NCBI GenBank assembly: GCA_025331445.1
Contig: JAIWNE010000042.1
Location: 1-64,000, forward strand
DNA from: Blakeslea trispora
Taxonomy: Eukaryota > Mucoromycota > Mucoromycetes > Mucorales > Choanephoraceae
Length of the DNA: 64,000 nucleotides
Direction of reading: 5' to 3'
A model generated the notes under the pieces. It was not told where the DNA came from. It made no database searches and worked only from the letters and a program-made list of their open reading frames with translations. A program made the translations under genes and the position numbers. Positions 11,029-22,358 of the stretch are shown piece by piece. Position 1 is the stretch's first letter, and every line of letters starts with the position of its first letter.

Positions 11029-13865
11029 ATGACAGACGTCAATGAGCCTCTGATAACACGGAAAAGACAGATAAATGATGACCAACCCAGTTTTGGTCGG
11101 TTCAGAGAGCAGGAAGATGATGAGGGAGACGGATTAATAACCGACTATGGCAGCGGTGTTTATCGATACCCAACTTACCTTCAACCAGGACACTTTACTT
11201 CACTAGAAAAGCTCTTGTTCTTTTTGAGCTCTATTCTGTTGATTTTACTCTTTGTATTTGTGGGATTGTATGCGCGTAGTAGTCAAGTAGATAATGACCC
11301 TTTTGTTCCTGTGCCGAGAAAACCAGAAAACAACACAAAGACACCAGTATGTCAGCATAAACTCAAAAAAAACAAAGCTAAACTGTTATACACTAACTCT
11401 CTCCCCCTTTCTTTTTTTCTTAAAAAAAAAAAAAGAGCTATTGCTTAGACTCCAACTGTGTTGTTACTGCTGCTGATATATTAGAGGTAAATAGTGTCAA
11501 AGATGCATATTTTCAGAAACCAACTGTATTAAATATGTATCTGATATAGAATGTAGATCGAGAATTAGATCCATGTGATGACTTTTATAGCTATGTTTGT
11601 AAGTTCCAACCATCTCATTCCCGTTGGGTTACTCATCTTGCTTATATAGGCAGCAAATGGCAGGAGGCACACGTAATTCCAGATGTGAAGTCAAGAATTG
11701 ATACACAATCAACCACAACCAATCTCATTCGACACAGACTGGATCACATCTTAAATCGTAACTTCAATGAGCTATACAAGCAACAAAAGCCAACCATACC
11801 CAGTCCAGATCATATTCTGGATCGACAGCTATTCACAAAACTAAGTGATTTCTATCATTCATGCATGAATCAAGACATGATAGAAAAAGCCAATATAAAG
11901 CCGCTATACCCTTTGTTCAGAACAATCCGAGAATACATTTCATTGAGTCAAGATCAAGTCAATCCCAAGGGGCTCAATCAGGCCCTTTCTTTCCTGGCTG
12001 ATCGAAACATCTGGGCCTTGTTTGAGATGAAGATTGAGCCAGATATGATCTATAACCCTACTAAACCCAGCTTATCTCTCTGGCAAGGACAAGTGGGTTT
12101 ACCTTATCGTGAACTCTATGATGACCCTGAAACGATGTCTGTTTACATGCAAGTGGTTACATCTATTCTTGACCTTGTATTCAAACAAGATACATCGAAT
12201 GAGTTTGGTTGGAAATCATGGAGCACAATAGCCACAGCTCGTCGTATTGTTGAATTTGAAAAGAAATTGGCACAGGCAACACTTATTGCTGATTATCCTC
12301 AACCTGAGCGATGGTCTATGAATCGATTAGAACAAGAGGCTCCTTCAATTCAATGGGCCCAATTCATTCAGCAGCATCTACCAGACGTATCTGCCCCTCC
12401 TAGTTATATCTTGATTCCTTCACCCAAATTCATTGACAACTTGAGCAAGGATGTGCTAAGTACTACTAATACTCGCACACTTCAGATGTATTTCATATGG
12501 CGCACTATCTGGAAATACCTTGACACACTGGGTGAACAGTTTGTGGCACCTAAGCGAAAACTAGATGCTAAATTAAGTGGTGTTGTACCCAGAGCACTTC
12601 CTGAAAGACGCGATGTCTGTATTGATATGATTGACAAAAGTGCTCTCGGTATCCTGATGGGCCGTTATTACCTTGTTGACCAGCAAGAGCGTATCTCTCA
12701 ATCAAAGCCCAAGATCCAACAAGTCATTCAGAATGTAACAAAAACCTTGATTGATCGTGTACCTCATCTTGACTGGATAGCCAAAGAAGACGATCAAACA
12801 AGAGATACTATCATTAGAAAAGTAAGGCATACAACGCACTCTGTATGAGGCTGGTTATTGAAATTTGTAGTAGCTTCAAACGATCGATGTTCAAGTTGGA
12901 TTTTCTACTTCAAGGCCAAACCTCACATCAGTCATCTCTTTATCTGAATATTTTGGTGATATCAGCATCAACCAAACTGATTTTTTTGCCAATATGATAG
13001 AGTCCAATCAGCATCAAGTCAGACAAACATGGCGTCTGCTCGGAAAGCCGATTGACAGGAATGCTTGGAAGAAAAATGCTCATAGTGTCGAAATTGAATA
13101 TGAAGTGAAGCAAAATAAAGTAAGTAACAAGTGGCTTGTTCGAATCAGATTCAAGATGTTTCACACACATTATCTTTCTCAATAGCTGATTGTTCCGGCT
13201 GGATTGTTACAGCTGCCTTATTTTGACCCAGATAGCCCATCCTATCTGTACGCCGGAACAATAGGATCAATGGTTGGTCATGAGATTATGGTAAATGACC
13301 AATGAAATATGATCATTGATTGCTCGTCTGACACCACGTGCTTTCCCCCTATAGCATGCCTTTGATACACAGGGAAGAAACTACAATGACAAGGGGATCT
13401 ATGGACAATGGTGGTCCAACCAAACAATTCATCATCTGGATCAGCAAAATCAGTGCTTGATTGATCAATATGAGTCGTTTGGACTAGACGGCAAACGGAC
13501 GCTTGATAACAATTATGCTGATTATGGAGGACTCAAGCTGCTAGAGTCTAAAATCCATCAGTTTGAAGACATCTCTATACCAGGTTTAGATCGTTATTGG
13601 ACCCAAGATCAACTTGGTTATATCCAGTTTGCTCGGCTTAGGTGCAGCAAATCTACCAAAGAATATGAGGTAAGTCATTCAAGCAGAACTCTTTTTTTTT
13701 ACTAAGCTTGTAAACCAGTCCTTGATTAAGCAGAGTGCACCTGATCGATATAGGGTCAATGGTCCTTTGATGAGCTCAGACAATTTTGCAGCAACATTTG
13801 AATGCAAAAAAGGCTCATTTATGAATCCGACTGATGATCAAATAAAAAAATGTCAAGTTTGGTAA
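11029..13865 (+). CDS. M13 (neprilysin/ECE-like) membrane protein, probably catalytically inactive
   Basis: Type II membrane ectoprotein. Exons: 11029-11346, 11436-11486, 11550-11598, 11650-12821, 12874-13119, 13186-13290, 13355-13669 and 13719-13865; about 800 residues, normal for M13. A cytosolic tail of about 60 residues is followed by one membrane helix (FFLSSILLILLFVFVGLYA). The M13 landmarks YCLDSNC, DPCDDFYSYVCSKW, PAGLLQLPYFD, HEIMHAFD and the terminal CQVW are present. Key positions differ, however. The third zinc ligand motif ENIAD is NNYAD (Glu to Asn). The stretch that should read DVHSP reads KQSAP, so the catalytic His is lost. The NAYY substrate motif is EIEY. The fold is thus preserved while the active site is degraded, which suggests a non-enzymatic role. 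Only 50 bp separate its stop from the next gene. Confidence 0.85.
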
Positions 13866-13915
13866 TTTCCCAACTTTCTCTTTTTTTCTCTTTTTTTTTT
13901 CTTTTTACTTTATCG

Positions 13916-15643
13916 ATGAAGTTTGGCAAACAATTGGAAACAGAAGCAGAAGATATACCCTCTGAATGGAGACCCTATCTTATTCAGTATAAGGCATTGA
14001 AGAAGATCATCACTAGAGTTACAAGAGAAATCGAAAGTAGAGGCCTTTCTGCTTCTTTGCTTCATGAATGTCTTGAAGACTCAACTAGCGAAGAAAACCT
14101 TACTGTTTATCATGAACAAGAGCATGACAATGATAGTATACCAAAGATAAAATATTATTTTATAGGTAAAGGGGGGGGACACTTTGGGTTCTTTTTTTCT
14201 TGTTTTCTCTAAATCGATGGATAGGTGAAATACCTAATGTAAAGCCATGCATTGAGTTTAGTTATGATCCCAGTGAGCCAAAAGTACGAGACATGTTATC
14301 AAATCTCCTGAATTCCTCAAGAACCACAAATCAAGATATCGACAGACCAAAGCTAGAATATAAACGAAGGCACAACAACAAAGACATCTTTTCATTATCA
14401 AGCTCAGTTAGTTCAGGAGAGGAAAACATACTCTATTCTCCAGCTTCCTCAAGGCAAAGAAGAGATTCAACTGTGCAGCTTGTGAAGGAATTGGTCAGAT
14501 TAACCTTAGCCGAGAGAGATCGGATCAAAGATGGTCATGAAGACGAGGAGGCGAATCAAACAGGCGAATCAGCTGAGAGAAAACAATTAAAGACGCTTGT
14601 CATTGAATTGGAAGAAGACGATGAGTTCTTTAAACTCTTGTTGGCAGAATTAGATCAGGCTGCAACTCTACAAGATGTTACATCTCAGCGTTTTAAAGAA
14701 GACATCCATTCACTCGAAATATCAATGACGAGAGCAGTAAGTCTCTTTAAAAACAATGCGCACCAAATCATAACTTTTTTTTTTAATGTGCAGGCTGCAC
14801 CAACTCAAAAATCAGAAATGTATCACTGGAGAAAGATTTTCTCAATCTATCTGGACGCACAAATTTTTCGGGGGAGTGCAGAGACAGACAGGACATTCAG
14901 GTCCGTAGAGAGAGCCAAAAGACAGATGACCTGGTTTGTGGAACAATTAGGCAAACAAGATTTGCTAAAGAAATTCAAGACAAAAGAATCAAAATTCGTC
15001 TTTGAACAGTTTATTGCTCTGAATACAGAGTTGATTACCATGAAACACTACCAAGTGCTTAATCAGACAGCTATGAGAAAAATTCTAAAGAAACATGACA
15101 AGAGAAGTGGGTTGACTGCCAGTCAAAGTTTTCCTGAACTCGTGTCTACAGAGAGATTGTTTAGTCCGAAATTAGCTGGCATGCTTTATGCTACCATCAC
15201 ATCAAAGCTTACAAGTATTATACCACAACCTGACGATTACGGTAATGTTTCAATGAGCTCAAAAAAGAAAATGGAATAAATGCCCTAATCCTGATCTAAT
15301 AGCTTGTCCTGTATGTATGAGTGTCGCTTGGAGGCCTATCCGCTTAAGATGTGACCACATATTTTGTGTTCGATGTCTAGTGAAAGCCCAAAAGAAAAAG
15401 ATGAATGGCTGTCCACTCTGTCGCCATCCTACAGCAGTTCGTGATGCCACTGCTCTCAATTTAGATGAAAGTCTGCAGAATTTTCTAAAGTTGTATTTTC
15501 CACAAGAGATCAAAGAAAAGAAACGCGACAATGAACGAGAACAAGCAATAGAAGACATACAGGCTATGACTGGAAAAAGATACTCTGAAGAACAATTGAT
15601 GAGAATGAGCCAACAATCGCATAATAAATGTCTCATTATGTAA
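13916..15643 (+). CDS. SPX-RING E3 ubiquitin ligase-like protein with C-terminal CaaX
   Basis: SPX domains sense inositol pyrophosphates as a phosphate signal; the RING finger recruits a ubiquitin-conjugating enzyme. Exons 13916-14165, 14225-14736, 14794-15241 and 15303-15643 give about 516 residues. The N-terminus MKFGKQLETEAEDIPSEWR and the later IKYYFIGEIP lie in the SPX region, followed by an acidic linker and a helical middle (MYHWRKIFSIYLDAQIF). The RING reads CPVC..CDHIFCVRCL..CPLC near the C-terminus. The third intron is 57 bases, a multiple of three, and free of stops, so retention would add 19 residues in frame. The last four residues are CLIM, a CaaX-type prenylation signal. A CT-rich 50-bp gap separates it from the M13 gene upstream. 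Confidence 0.85.
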
Positions 15644-17061
15644 ATAGAATCAAAAAGCAATATAGCACACTTTCATTGAGACGATCTACTCTTTTTCTTT
15701 TTGCAGGATAATGCTTCGAGTTCTGATGAGCTTACATTTATACCTGTAGGAGAGAAACGTCATTGAGTGCATAAAAAGGTCCTTTGTTATTACGTTTGCT
15801 TTGAAAAGATGGTGTTACATGCATCCGCTATAAATAAACTGAAACAATCCTTCTTTGAATGCTATGCCAACCCGTTGTCGTTGATGATGTTCCTAAAGTA
15901 TACAATGCGTAAGATCAACAACTGTTCATAATGAAAATAAGCACTAAGAGTATTAAGCGAGATTTTGTCTCTGTGCAGATCGAAACCCAATAATCTGTCT
16001 ATCTTTAAAAAGGCAGTGCAGGTAATATTTTATGCATGTTTCAGTTTTCGTAATTTGTCAAATTGATATGAAACATGGTGTACAGAACATTAATTTTGTC
16101 AATTAAAATTCTCCTTTATTCGATTACATATTCTTTTGTCTATAAATATATATAAAAAAAAAAGAGGCGTGTATAGCCAATAATCCACAATAAAAAGCAA
16201 AAAAAAGGGGCCTCCTGAAAACTTGTAAGTTTCATTTTTGGACAACAAGTGTCCATTGCATCATGGTTCAGTTAAGAGGAGCAATTATGAAAAAGAACAA
16301 AAAGAGAAGGCTGCAAAAATAAAACAAAATGTATTTCTATGAAGCACTATTGTGTACAGCATGTAGAATAACCAATCTACTTGACAAAACAATGATCAAA
16401 TTGTAATCAGTCTCTTGCAACAAAGAATACAAATGGCGCATAAATCCGACGAATACATTATGGTCTATTGCTCCCAGAAATTGTTTATAGAAAGTTTTTT
16501 TCTTACCCTACAAGTCAACCAAGAATAGCTCAAGTTTTGATGTATGTATGTGTTTAAGCTCTGATTTTACTATGATTTGTCTGTGTTGTTGTATTCTACA
16601 GAAACGTGGTAACGCATTTTCTAAATTCTATTCGAGTAATTTGGAATGGTTCTAAATCGATTAAAAGATACAGTCTCACGTTTCTTTTTTTCTTTGAAAA
16701 CTACATGTTGTGTGCTAAGAGTTACAATTGGATACATGAAGCTTGAATTGATTTTGATGTTTGTATATAAACGAGATAAAAAAAAAAGGAAGACAAAAGT
16801 CTGTTACTTCACCTATGCTTTGAACATTACAATCAAAAACTCGTGTTTATCTATAGGCTAATTGAAAGCACCAACACAATATTACCAAGCTACTCTCATA
16901 ATATAACCTCAGAACAAAGGATGTAACAAAAAGGCAAACAAGTAGATGATAAAATTTGTTTATACAGCAAATTGTTTAAATGAGTACATAATAATTGGTA
17001 TGGGAAATGCTAGAATATTTACACATGTTGTAAGAAAATAATAATAATAATAATATTAAAA
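15644..17061. other. Intergenic region, one possible tail exon
   Basis: Mostly AT-rich with no clear gene. At 15708-15767 a short stretch after a TTTTTGCAG acceptor reads DNASSSDELTFIPVGEKRH and then stop, which looks like a coding tail. The only nearby donor (GTAAAT at 15640) would splice it in the wrong frame. It could be an alternative last exon of the SPX-RING gene or chance. Nothing else is supported. Confidence 0.35.
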
Positions 17062-17664
17062 TCATGGACAATAAGGCGGTGGTGGTGGCGAGAGTGAGTT
17101 GTTGGATACAGCGACTGTCTGCTGCCTTGAATGGGATTGTGCCTGTGCAAGTTGACTTTGTTGCTGTTGTAACAATTTTAGTTGTAGTTGATACTGTTGC
17201 ATTGTAGGGCTGATGTCTTCTGTGGAAACAAAGGTTCGGTCAGAGCTTCCATTGTTTCCATCAAAGTCATTAGCGAACTGATCGAACCTAGGGTGGTTTG
17301 TTTGAGAGTTTGAATAGGAATGAGTGGAGTTTATTTGAGAAGTGAAGACATCATCACTGTTACTGCTTTGCTCATTCTTGGTGCCTGCTTTATTGATGTG
17401 AGTTTGAGACTTTGAACGCTTTCGTTTGCATAATAAAAAGATAGTGACAGCTGCAGCAATAGCACCGGCTATACCAATGACAGCGGCAATGATATGAACT
17501 GCATTAAATGCTAGTGAATGATGTTTTTGACTAGCATGTGGCGAAACATCTTCTACTTTTAATGATATGATGGGCGATCTCCTTTCTATTTTATTCACAC
17601 TGTACAAATGATTTTTTTTTGGCATAGAGTTAGTTCTCTTTAAATCAGATATGCCTGCAAACAA
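17062..17664 (-). CDS. Single-pass membrane protein with C-terminal PY motif
   Basis: I do not recognise a named family. The reading frame has a hydrophobic helix (IIAAVIGIAGAIAAAVTIFL) followed at once by a basic stop-transfer segment (CKRKRSKSQ). A long polar Ser/Asn/Gln tail follows and ends in PPPPPYCP. The PPPY is a typical ligand for WW domains of Rsp5/Nedd4 ubiquitin ligases, so endocytic turnover is a reasonable inference. A glutamine run (QLQLKLLQQQQSQLAQ) precedes it. The true start is unclear: GTTTGCAG followed by GCATATC near 17650 looks like an acceptor, so a signal-peptide exon may lie upstream. A fallback start is MPKKNHLYS. Confidence 0.55.
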   Translation of the reverse strand: MFAGISDLKRTNSMPKKNHLYSVNKIERRSPIISLKVEDVSPHASQKHHSLAFNAVHIIAAVIGIAGAIAAAVTIFLLCKRKRSKSQTHINKAGTKNEQSSNSDDVFTSQINSTHSYSNSQTNHPRFDQFANDFDGNNGSSDRTFVSTEDISPTMQQYQLQLKLLQQQQSQLAQAQSHSRQQTVAVSNNSLSPPPPPYCP

Positions 17665-19815
17665 TGATCAAAAAAACGACATTTACTCTTTATAATTTAA
17701 TAGAATTGGCATTGAATTTTGGTTTTATTGACAGGAAACAGGGCCTTGAATGTTTAGTTTGAGCAGGTAGACTATAAAAAGAGCACCCAGCAAATTAGAG
17801 GACACAGAAAGAAAGCAAGGGAGAAAGAAAGCGAGAAAAAAAAAGCAACTTAATAGAAAATCGGGAGTCTAAATAAGCTCAAAAGAAGTTAAAGAACGTC
17901 GGGAAGGTACATGATAATTGCAGAGTTTTTTTTTTTTTTTAACGAAACTTTAGAAATTCATGAATCTTTTTTTTTTCATTTTGTTTTACACTATTTCCTG
18001 AAATGGATTGTACACTAGCAAAAAAAAAAATAATTGAGCAGAGAAAAAAAAAAAACCCTCAAATCACATCAACAAATAAAAGAATGCACTAAGAGCAAAG
18101 AGTCAATATCCAAAGTGAAGAGAATTTCAAACGATTACATACTTGTATAATCTTGGAGAATCCCTCTTTATTTGTGCAAATCTACGGTTTTGAGTTTAAG
18201 TGGCAGTAAAATCTTGAAGGATTCTCCAAATTACTATATCCTAAAAGAAAGCCTAGTGAATTGACAGACAAGACTTCAACAACAGCTTATAAAGTCGTAT
18301 AGATACAATGCAAATAGCAGTCGTCTCCTCTGACTAGACCTAAAAAGCATGTACATGATATACAATAAGAATTTAGCATCTACTTTGATAATCACCTTCT
18401 TAACAATGATTTACTATTGTTTATTTTTTACCAAAACCAATAAGCGTTATTAGACGTCTGGTGATAATCGCCATAATGCTTGACCGACTATCGACATTTG
18501 TCAAAGTGAAAACCCATTTGCACCAACTCTTCTCTCAGCGGAATCTCTTTTTCTGACATTCTCCATTAAATGTTAGACTTTAACCATTTGCTTTTGTATG
18601 GATATTTGTTTATAACAAATGTATTCATCTAAAAGAACAGTTGTAATCATTTTGTCTCAATAAACAACACAATTGACATTTTTTTCATCCAGTGCTTCTT
18701 TGGACAAAGAGCAAAGTCTTGTAAGCTTATACCAACAATTGATAATATCTTCCTTACTAGACTTGCTGTATGATGAATATCTCTGAGGTATGTACACCAT
18801 TCATCTTTGACCAAACTAGCTCAAAGACCACGGGTAATGATTATATAATGGGTGAATAATCAATTACGTATATGGAACAAACGACTAACATGCTATGCTG
18901 TGTGATGTTTGTTTTTAGCTTTTGATTTTAGATTTAGGCTGGAAGGTGCCTACTGTCAAGTCAACAATCTATTTTCTTTTTCAAAGTAACATCATTTCCT
19001 TCTCTAATTGAATAAGAACTCAACAGCTAAAATATCCTTTAAACATGTAGAGAAGGATTGTTAAAACAATAAAAGCTGATAGGACACTATAGGTTCTTTA
19101 TTTCAACTTGGAGAGAAACTGCTTTTTTTAAAAAAAAAAATCCCCCGAAATTGTATTGTGATAGACTAAAAGGATCAGTCGAAAATCAGGAATTCCAGTA
19201 ACCTAAGAAACAATGAACTTCCAGAACACTTCTCTCGTGTAAAATCGAATTTCCTACTGTACTCTAAATCCCATGACAAGTTTGGGTGCTTATTCATTCA
19301 TGAAACCTAAGCTACCACTGAACATCTGACTACAATTTGCATGATTGTACAGCTTTGAGTAATAAGATCTCCAGTTGTTGAGTATAGTAGGCACAAGCAA
19401 AGCTCTAGGGGGAGGGGTGAATCTTCCTTACTGGCAATTATCATTCTTTCATATTTTACTTTATTACTTTTGTTTGAGCCATTATAGGTATTCGATAGAG
19501 TTGTTTCCCATATCAGCCAGGTATAAGTGTGATTCAAGTAATTGACCGCTATTTAAAGAATAGAAGCAGAATTGTTGTTGGATCAGATAAAATTGCAGAA
19601 AAAGAAAAAGCTTTTTTTTTCTTCTTTGAGGAATACTTTCCCTTTATTCATTTCAAGAATTCAATTTATTTCATGCTTATTACTTTTGGCAACAGATAAA
19701 CTATTAAAATAAAAGTAGTCTAGATATACATGAGGTTGATGGTGCCTTTGTCAAGAGTGTAAAAAGAACGAGTAAGTAAAATTAAGTTTATTTTTTGTCG
19801 TTCTTTTGACAATGA
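17665..19815. other. Intergenic region, no gene seen
   Basis: About 2.1 kb of AT-rich DNA with homopolymer runs. A short imperfect inverted repeat (TTGGAGAATCC and GGATTCTCCAA, about 18152-18232) is visible. The missing first exon of the PY-motif gene could be here, but I could not identify it. Confidence 0.5.
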
Positions 19816-21324
19816 TTATTCAGTTTTGCGTGCGCGGAAAGGTGAAGTCAATGTGTCCCAAAAGCTGTGAATAGAAGAGGTCCATGAAGAGCGAGTTTCT
19901 TGTGCAGGTGTATCAGGTAGCGATGGTGATGATTCAATTGCAACAATTTCCTCTTCTATATTTATGGTTTCCTCAATATCAACTTCTTCCTGCACTTCAA
20001 TTTCAGTAATATCATTTTGTGTCTCATCAGCTTGAACTGCCTCCATGTGTGTTTCGATGCTTGTCTCAACTTTAACTTCCTCTACAATCTCTTCTAAAAT
20101 ACCTTCGACAGGCTCATTCACAGTTGATATCACTTCTTTTGTTTCAATTAAAACGGTCTTGTTGTCCTCTATGGCTTCATCACTATGATTTAAAACTTCA
20201 TTATTCTCTGTGGTGTCAATCACGTCCTTTACAGCTTCAATCGTGTCTTTCAAGGCGTCAAGATTCTCTGACTTTTCAATAGCATCCTCTAAAGCATCGA
20301 CATCATTCTCCAGTTTCTCAATACTGTTCTCAATAGCCTCAACACTATCCTCTAAAGTTTCCATAGGCTCTGCTTCTACTTGACCATACTCTACTGGTGC
20401 TGCAGCTATTTGAGCATCGTTTAATGCTTTCTGGGCCAATTCGATAGCAATCTTTTGTTCTTCGGATGCTTTGCGTTCTGATGTATGTCGCTAATTGTTC
20501 TCTTTTAGTGTGCTACATAAATCAAGGCCTTTCTTACTCATACCACTTTTAATTCGTGAGGTCTTTCTCGGATGATACGGCTTATTGCTTGTGCAAGATC
20601 CGTATAATAAGCATTTCTACCCTTTCCTTCAATGGCTGACATGATGTATAAGTCTCAATTTGTAAAAGTCAAGATAAATTGCTTACCTGCAGGTAAATCT
20701 CTGCAAGTAGTGTTGATGATAAAAGGAGATTCTAATGCCTCAATCACTTCTGCAGCCTTCAAAGCGCCCTAGTCAACTTTTGGCTTAGACAGCATTCTGA
20801 TTATCTTTTGAACAGAATAGCTTACCAACACATGAGCATAATCCAAATCCTGCAACTGACTTTCTCTGTTGAACACTTGACTAAGACTTCTTTCATCATT
20901 TTGACCAAAATAAATACAAAAAGCACCCATATCCTCGTCAACAACTGCACCAACCCAGACTTTGCTATAAGGGTCCTAAACAAACCAAAAAAGGCTTAAT
21001 GAGCATACAAAAAAAAAAGATAATTGAGACGAGCTTACATGTTCTTCTTTAGGATGCTCAAACCAGATATCATCTACATCATCTATTACATGTTCTGTGT
21101 CGATTAGTTTGAATGAACTGTCTATTTGTCTTAATTAGCCTACTCTCTGCTCTTTTTAGTGCTTTCTTCTTGGAAGGTTTGCCCTCTGATTTCGGTCCTC
21201 TCTTTCGTTTGGTAGCTATTTGTTTCTTCACAGTTTGAACACTTTGATCACCTTGATCGTCTCGATCGATCGGGACGAAAGAAGGAACACGTAAGTCAGC
21301 CATCTCTAGTTCTGGGTTTGACAT
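19816..21324 (-). CDS. Acidic coiled-coil protein with degenerate RNase H-like region
   Basis: Proposed minus-strand exons are 21324-21039, 20975-20826, 20768-20687, 20635-20544 and 20490-19816. The N-terminus has a basic nuclear-type patch (KRKRGPKSEGKPSKKKALKR). The next region, VWVGAVVDEDMGAFCIYFG through AAEVIEALE, resembles the RNase H1 fold (GIGVYFG..AEL..ALE). The Asp/Glu catalytic positions (DG, NRAE, TDS) are not kept. The C-terminal half is very acidic with Glu-rich heptads (SIEKLENDVDALEDAIEKSE). The first exon breaks frame between KRAES and HVIDDVDDIWFEHP; no normal-sized intron explains this, so either an indel or a missed exon is present. The gene shares a 208-bp divergent promoter with cytochrome c peroxidase. 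The RNase H relation is tentative. Confidence 0.55.
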
Positions 21325-21478
21325 TCTCAATCGGGGCAAAGTGTAAAGTAAAATGAAATTGATAAAACGGTAAAGACGCGCTTTTGTGTGTCCAAAAGTT
21401 TGTTTGTCAAAAATTAAATGTGTGTGAATTTGGTCATTACTTCATCTTGATGTTAACCCCCCCCCCCCCTTGTGATAG

Positions 21479-21485
21479 TATAAAA
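21479..21485 (+). promoter_or_regulatory. TATA box of the cytoch. c peroxidase gene
   Basis: TATAAAA 48 bp upstream of the ATG at 21533, just after a run of C. Position and sequence fit a TATA element of this strand. Confidence 0.5.
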
Positions 21486-21532
21486 ATGGGGAGTGTGTAT
21501 TTTTCTTTCTCTTGTTTGTTTTATATTTTGCA

Positions 21533-22313
21533 ATGAAATCAATTCGCTCAATCAAACCCTTGGTAACACATATTGGAAAATCATCCAGACAACGCTTTGT
21601 GTCTCCTTCCGTCTGCTCTAGACAGTTTGCAACAGCTCCCCAGTCAGGAGGGTCAGGCGGTTTCAGCCCATTGTTGTGGATAGGTAAGCGAATTCCAGAG
21701 TCAATTCAAGCAATGAGAACTGACGGTGTGCATCCTGTTAGGGTGTATCTCGTTGGGTGGTGCTTTTACCTACTATCAGAAACAAAGAGCCGATCGTATC
21801 GATGCTATGCTGAGCGAGAAACAGGATGAAGTCACTCAATCTTCATCTCAAGAGAAAAGCAACAAAAATTCACGCGAAGCAAAGGAATTAGGCAAACCCT
21901 CCGTCTCCGACGCGCCAAAAAAGAACATTGACTATCAGCAGGTGTACAACGATATTGCTGATTTACTAGATAGCGACTCCGAGTAAGGATGCCAACTAGA
22001 AAAAAAAATTGAACATCTTGACGAACTCCTTTGATAGATACGATGATGGTTCCTACGGACCTATCCTTTTACGTCTTGCTTGGCATTCGTCTGGTACTTA
22101 CAATGCAAAAGACAATTCTGGAGGTAGCAGTGGCGGTACCATGCGTTTCAAAACAGAAGCATCTCATTCTGCCAACAATGGGCTCGATTTCGCTCGCAAT
22201 TTATTGCATGAGCGCATCAAGCCTAAATACCCTGAATTAAGTTATGGTGATTTGTATACTTTGGGCGGTGTAGTTGCTGTGCAGGAATTGGTAAAATCTC
22301 TCAACATGAGCTA

Positions 22314-22358
<45 letters not shown>

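Noticed and set aside
14737..14793. Reading the SPX-RING intron as 19 coding residues
   Set aside because: It has a perfect GTAAGT donor and a CAG acceptor, and family alignment runs straight from MTRA to APTQKSEMYHW without an insert.
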